Origin: Mycobacterium sp. | GTDB taxonomy: Bacteria; Actinomycetota; Actinomycetes; Mycobacteriales; Mycobacteriaceae | Assembly (NCBI GenBank): GCA_019246375.1 | Contig: JAFAQO010000177.1 | Coordinates: 1 to 9,213, forward strand | Reading direction: 5' to 3' | DNA: 9,213 nucleotides | Part shown: piece after piece, positions 6,510 through 9,213 of the stretch | How positions within the stretch are numbered: the first letter of the stretch is position 1 | Layout of the letters: each line of letters opens with the position of its first letter | Notes under the pieces: generated by a model | Databases searched by the model: none | The model's input: the letters and a program-made list of their open reading frames with translations, nothing else | Told to the model about the DNA's origin: nothing | Program-made: the position numbers and the translations under genes

Positions 6510-7094
6510 TTACCGATGCTGGGTTGGCGCCGGCGTTTGCTCTGGCGGTGCTTCCCCTCCTGCGGAAATCGGCACCTGGATGCTGGTGCTTCCCGCCTTC
6601 TCGAAGTCGAAGGTGAACGGATAGGTGAATCCGTTGCTGATCGGTTTGTTCAGCGCCACGGTTGCCTTAGCCGCGTCGGCCGGCTCAATGACATCAAGCG
6701 CTTTGATGTTCTGACCCTCGGGGGACCCGATGAACAGCACGCCACCGGGCGGCAGTCGGGTGTCACCGCTCAGCGTCACCGTGCCGATGTCGCTGGTGAT
6801 CCGGACCAGCTTGTCCGGGACGTCCGGCGACTGGTTGCTGGCCATCAGCACAAGTTCGACCGTTTGGCCGGGCTGTAGAAAGTCACTGCTTTGCTCCGCG
6901 CGGATATATACGTTGCGCAGCGCCACTTGCTTGACCGTACCTGCGGCGCCGTTGACGGCGGGTTCCTGCACCGAGGTCTGCGCGATCTGACCGCTGCCGC
7001 ACCCGGTGAGCACCGCGACGAGGAGGGCAAGGCAACTCGCCGCCAGCCCGGCGACCGTAGGGGTCCGGCGCAGGCGGGTGTTGAAGCGGTTCAC
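6510..7094 (-). CDS. lpqE: LpqE lipoprotein, PCu(A)C-like (DUF461) domain
   Basis: This is a 194-aa exported lipoprotein. It has a basic start (RLRR), a hydrophobic segment at about 13-29, and a clear lipobox LTGC with Cys32. The mature part (about 50-180) resembles the PCu(A)C copper-chaperone fold: a strand leading to [19 protein letters not shown], a central [14 protein letters not shown], and [21 protein letters not shown]. The His and Met copper ligands of that family are not visible in this domain; the only His is next to the C-terminus. Copper binding by the usual site therefore looks unlikely. The start is GTG at 7094, supported by GGAGG six bases upstream. It heads the group lpqE-radA-disA and diverges from carD. 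Identity with the mycobacterial lpqE position is convincing; function is unknown. Confidence 0.88.
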   Translation of the reverse strand: MNRFNTRLRRTPTVAGLAASCLALLVAVLTGCGSGQIAQTSVQEPAVNGAAGTVKQVALRNVYIRAEQSSDFLQPGQTVELVLMASNQSPDVPDKLVRITSDIGTVTLSGDTRLPPGGVLFIGSPEGQNIKALDVIEPADAAKATVALNKPISNGFTYPFTFDFEKAGSTSIQVPISAGGEAPPEQTPAPTQHR

Positions 7095-7106
7095 TCAAAG
7101 CCTCCT
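7095..7106 (-). promoter_or_regulatory. Shine-Dalgarno site of lpqE
   Basis: The minus strand reads AGGAGG then CTTTGA then GTG, the strongest ribosome-binding site in the window. It fixes the lpqE start at 7094. Confidence 0.75.
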
Positions 7107-7162
7107 GCTCAGCGGTCCCGGTTCGACTATGCAGAGTAGTAGGAAGCGTCGCTCGGCGGTAG

Positions 7163-7220
7163 CTGAGGGCCTCAGAGCAGCCCAGGAGGGTTCGCGATGC
7201 GGCGGCGCTGGTCCCTCAGC
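7163..7220. repeat. palindrome CTGAGG-G-CCTCAG plus distal CCCTCAGC arm
   Basis: A perfect 6-bp inverted repeat around one G lies at 7163-7175. The 8-mer GCTGAGGG (7162-7169) is also complementary to CCCTCAGC (7213-7220). The site is midway between divergent lpqE and carD. It could be a regulator operator or a hairpin. Between the arms, GCGATGCGGCGGCG (7194-7207) resembles part of the element after ispF. Confidence 0.35.
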
Positions 7221-7262
7221 CGGCTCTCTGCAGGTACGGCCCTTGCATGAATTTGCTCTTCT

Positions 7263-7854
<592 letters not shown>

Positions 7855-8514
7855 ATGGCCGTAGTCGCGGTGGTCCCGGCCGCCGGATCGGGGGAGCGGC
7901 TAGCTGCCGGTTTACCGAAAGCCTTCTTGAGCCTCGGCGGGCGCACTCTCGTCGAACGGGCCGTTGGCGGCCTGCTGGAGTCCGGAGTTGTCGACCACGT
8001 CGTGGTGGCGGTGCCCGCCGACCGCGTCGATGAGGCCAAGCTGATGTTGGGTCACACCGCTGAGGTAGTCGTCGGCGGTGTGGACCGCTGCGAGTCGGTG
8101 AGCCTGGCATTGTCGGCTGTCGGAAAGCCGGAGTTCGTGCTGGTCCACGATGCCGCGCGGGCCTTGACGCCACCGGCGTTGATCGTCCGCGTGGTCGAGG
8201 CGCTGCGCGACGGCCGTTCGGCGGTGGTGCCCGCGCTGCCGGTGCCCGACACAATCAAGGCAGTCGACGCCAACGGCATGGTCCTCGGTACGCCGGAGCG
8301 GGCCGGGCTGCGAGCGGTGCAGACCCCGCAGGGATTCGCCAGCGAACTGTTATTGCGCGCGTACAAGTGCGTAACCAAGCCTGAATTCACCGACGACGCG
8401 TCGCTGGTCGAGAATGTCGGTGGCCAGGTCCATGTGGTCGAGGGGGACCCGCTGGCCTTCAAGATCACCAACCGGCTGGACCTGCTGCTGGCCCGTGCGA
8501 TCGTCGGCCGGTGA
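7855..8514 (+). CDS. ispD: IspD, 2-C-methyl-D-erythritol 4-phosphate cytidylyltransferase
   Basis: IspD is the third enzyme of the MEP isoprenoid pathway; it joins MEP and CTP to give CDP-methylerythritol. The 219-aa product shows the nucleotide-binding loop [10 protein letters not shown] with Arg15 and Lys22 (PKAF), VHDAAR (97-102), the PDTIK segment (131-135), QTPQGF (156-161), TDDASLVE (179-186) and GDPLAFKIT (197-205), all typical of the family. I recall the M. tuberculosis protein as about 231 aa; the difference lies partly at the N-terminus and partly in a shortened loop near residues 171-178. The ATG at 7855 directly follows the carD TGA with no spacer and no good ribosome site, suggesting translation by termination-reinitiation. 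The end overlaps ispF by 4 nt (GTGA). Confidence 0.96.
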   Translation: MAVVAVVPAAGSGERLAAGLPKAFLSLGGRTLVERAVGGLLESGVVDHVVVAVPADRVDEAKLMLGHTAEVVVGGVDRCESVSLALSAVGKPEFVLVHDAARALTPPALIVRVVEALRDGRSAVVPALPVPDTIKAVDANGMVLGTPERAGLRAVQTPQGFASELLLRAYKCVTKPEFTDDASLVENVGGQVHVVEGDPLAFKITNRLDLLLARAIVGR

Positions 8515-8987
8515 ACGCGCTACCCCGTATCGGTCTGGGCACCGACGTGCATCCGGTGGAACCCGGACGTCCCTGTCGGCTGCTGGGCCTGCTGTTTGCC
8601 GGCGCTGACGGCTGCGGTGGCCATTCCGACGGCGATGTCGCCGCCCACGCGCTTTGCGACGCGCTGCTGTCGGCGGCCGGCCTGGGTGACATCGGCGGCG
8701 TGTTCGTCGTCGACGATCCGCGCTGGGCTGGCGTCAGCGGCGCCGACATGCTGCGTCATGTGCGCGACCTGCTCGAAGCCAACCGGTGGCGAATCGGCAA
8801 TGCCGCGGTACAGGTGATCGGCAACCGGCCCAAGGTCGGCCCGCGCCGCGCCGAGGCACAGGACTTGTTGTCCGATCTGCTCGGCGCCCCGGTGTCGGTC
8901 TCGGCGACTACCACCGATGGTCTTGGGTTGACCGGGCGTGGTGAGGGCTTGGCCGCAATCGCCACGGCGTTGGTGGTAGCGGTCTAG
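8511..8987 (+). CDS. ispF: IspF, 2-C-methyl-D-erythritol 2,4-cyclodiphosphate synthase
   Basis: IspF converts CDP-methylerythritol 2-phosphate to the cyclic diphosphate, releasing CMP, two steps after IspD in the MEP pathway. The 158-aa product, a trimer in this family, has zinc ligands Asp12 and His14 (GTDVHPVE) and His46 in the [18 protein letters not shown] segment, plus the C-terminal signature [14 protein letters not shown] (133-146). E. coli has Glu where this has Asp136; actinobacterial proteins usually have Asp, as I recall. The GTG start (8511) overlaps the ispD TGA as GTGA, a textbook coupled arrangement. Pairing of ispD and ispF is common, and in some bacteria the two are fused. 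Confidence 0.97.
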   Translation: MNALPRIGLGTDVHPVEPGRPCRLLGLLFAGADGCGGHSDGDVAAHALCDALLSAAGLGDIGGVFVVDDPRWAGVSGADMLRHVRDLLEANRWRIGNAAVQVIGNRPKVGPRRAEAQDLLSDLLGAPVSVSATTTDGLGLTGRGEGLAAIATALVVAV

Positions 8988-9060
8988 ACGAGCGACGATG
9001 CGGGCGGCGGAGCGGGCCGAGGAGGGTCCCTGCTCAGCCAGGAAGAGCGCGGCAAACGGT
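8988..9060 (+). repeat. GC-rich intergenic element after ispF, sharing GCGACGATGC with the disA 3' element
   Basis: Four bases after the ispF TAG the decamer GCGACGATGC (8992-9001) begins a GC-rich tract with GAGGAGGG. The same decamer follows the disA stop on the other strand (3905-3896). It may be a copy of a short dispersed mycobacterial repeat. No strong hairpin with a T-run is seen. Confidence 0.4.
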
Positions 9061-9071
9061 GTCTAGCCCGG

Positions 9072-9077
9072 TAAGCT
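9072..9077 (+). promoter_or_regulatory. candidate -10 element for leaderless cysS
   Basis: TAAGCT fits TANNNT and ends eight bases before the cysS GTG. No ribosome-binding site precedes the GTG, so transcription probably starts at or one or two bases before it. No clear -35 is present. Confidence 0.5.
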
Positions 9078-9085
9078 GGCACGTC

Positions 9086-9213
9086 GTGACCGAAAGCGTC
9101 CTGCGGCTACATGACACGGCTACTGGGGTCGTGCGCGATTTCGTTCCGCTGCGGCGCGGGCACGTCTCGATCTACCTGTGCGGCGCCACTCCACAAGGTC
9201 TGCCGCACATCGG
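9086..9213 (+). CDS. cysS: cysteinyl-tRNA synthetase CysS, N-terminal fragment (runs off window)
   Basis: CysS charges tRNA-Cys with cysteine. The 42 complete codons read from GTG at 9086 contain [16 protein letters not shown], then [15 protein letters not shown]. Cys32 in the CGAT segment is the first zinc/substrate-binding cysteine of the family, and the PHIG at the window edge starts the class-I HIGH signature. The position after ispF matches cysS1 of M. tuberculosis. The canonical sequence usually has Val where this has Pro36 (CGATPQG); I think this is lineage variation. The GTG start has no Shine-Dalgarno, and a -10-like TAAGCT lies just upstream, so expression may be partly independent of the carD-ispD-ispF transcript. 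Confidence 0.93.
   Translation, partial: MTESVLRLHDTATGVVRDFVPLRRGHVSIYLCGATPQGLPHI

Noticed and set aside
5765..6616. 283-codon plus-strand open frame opposite radA and the lpqE end
   Set aside because: Lies antisense to the conserved RadA ATPase core; composition (Gly/His/Arg-rich) reflects the complement of radA codons.
8988..9085. T-box or other riboswitch upstream of cysS
   Set aside because: The 98-bp gap is too short, and I see no specifier loop or antiterminator sequence; a leaderless start fits better.

Overview
The window is a gene-dense, GC-rich stretch of an actinobacterial chromosome, almost certainly from a Mycobacterium species. From memory, its gene content and order match the lpqF-mhuD-(hydrolase)-mutY-canB-Rv3587c-disA-radA-lpqE-carD-ispD-ispF-cysS1 segment of M. 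tuberculosis, read in the opposite orientation. CarD and DisA look nearly identical to the mycobacterial proteins as I remember them. LpqE, CanB, IspD and the hydrolase differ enough that this is probably not the M. tuberculosis complex. I cannot name the species. The PE_PGRS gene that sits between the hydrolase and mutY in M. tuberculosis is absent here; the two genes meet tail to tail with overlapping stop codons.

Layout. 1-304 (-): start of lipoprotein gene lpqF. 279-596 (-): mhuD, heme-degrading monooxygenase. 611-1378 (+): alpha/beta hydrolase, divergent from mhuD across only 14 bp. 1375-2277 (-): mutY, adenine DNA glycosylase. 2276-2905 (+): canB-type beta-carbonic anhydrase, whose ATG overlaps the mutY ATG. 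3009-3833 (+): single-pass membrane protein of unknown function. 3834-3914: noncoding inverted-repeat element between convergent genes. 3915-5027, 5024-6472 and 6510-7094 (-): disA, radA and lpqE, an apparent operon transcribed lpqE-radA-disA. 7095-7365: divergent regulatory region. 7366-7854, 7855-8514 and 8511-8987 (+): carD, ispD and ispF. 8988-9085: intergenic element. 9086-9213 (+): first 42 codons of cysS.

Functional picture. One arm deals with genome integrity and stress (mutY for oxidised-guanine mispairs; radA and disA for recombination intermediates and c-di-AMP). The other couples the essential RNA polymerase-binding regulator CarD to two enzymes of the MEP isoprenoid pathway, followed by cysteinyl-tRNA synthetase. 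I find no mobile element, CRISPR array, tRNA or rRNA, and no evidence of a wholly new system. The notable signals are extreme compaction (overlapping divergent starts, overlapping convergent stops, 4-nt coupled overlaps, an abutting in-frame stop/start), candidate leaderless promoters, short GC-rich repeats placed just after stop codons, and variant domains in MutY and LpqE.
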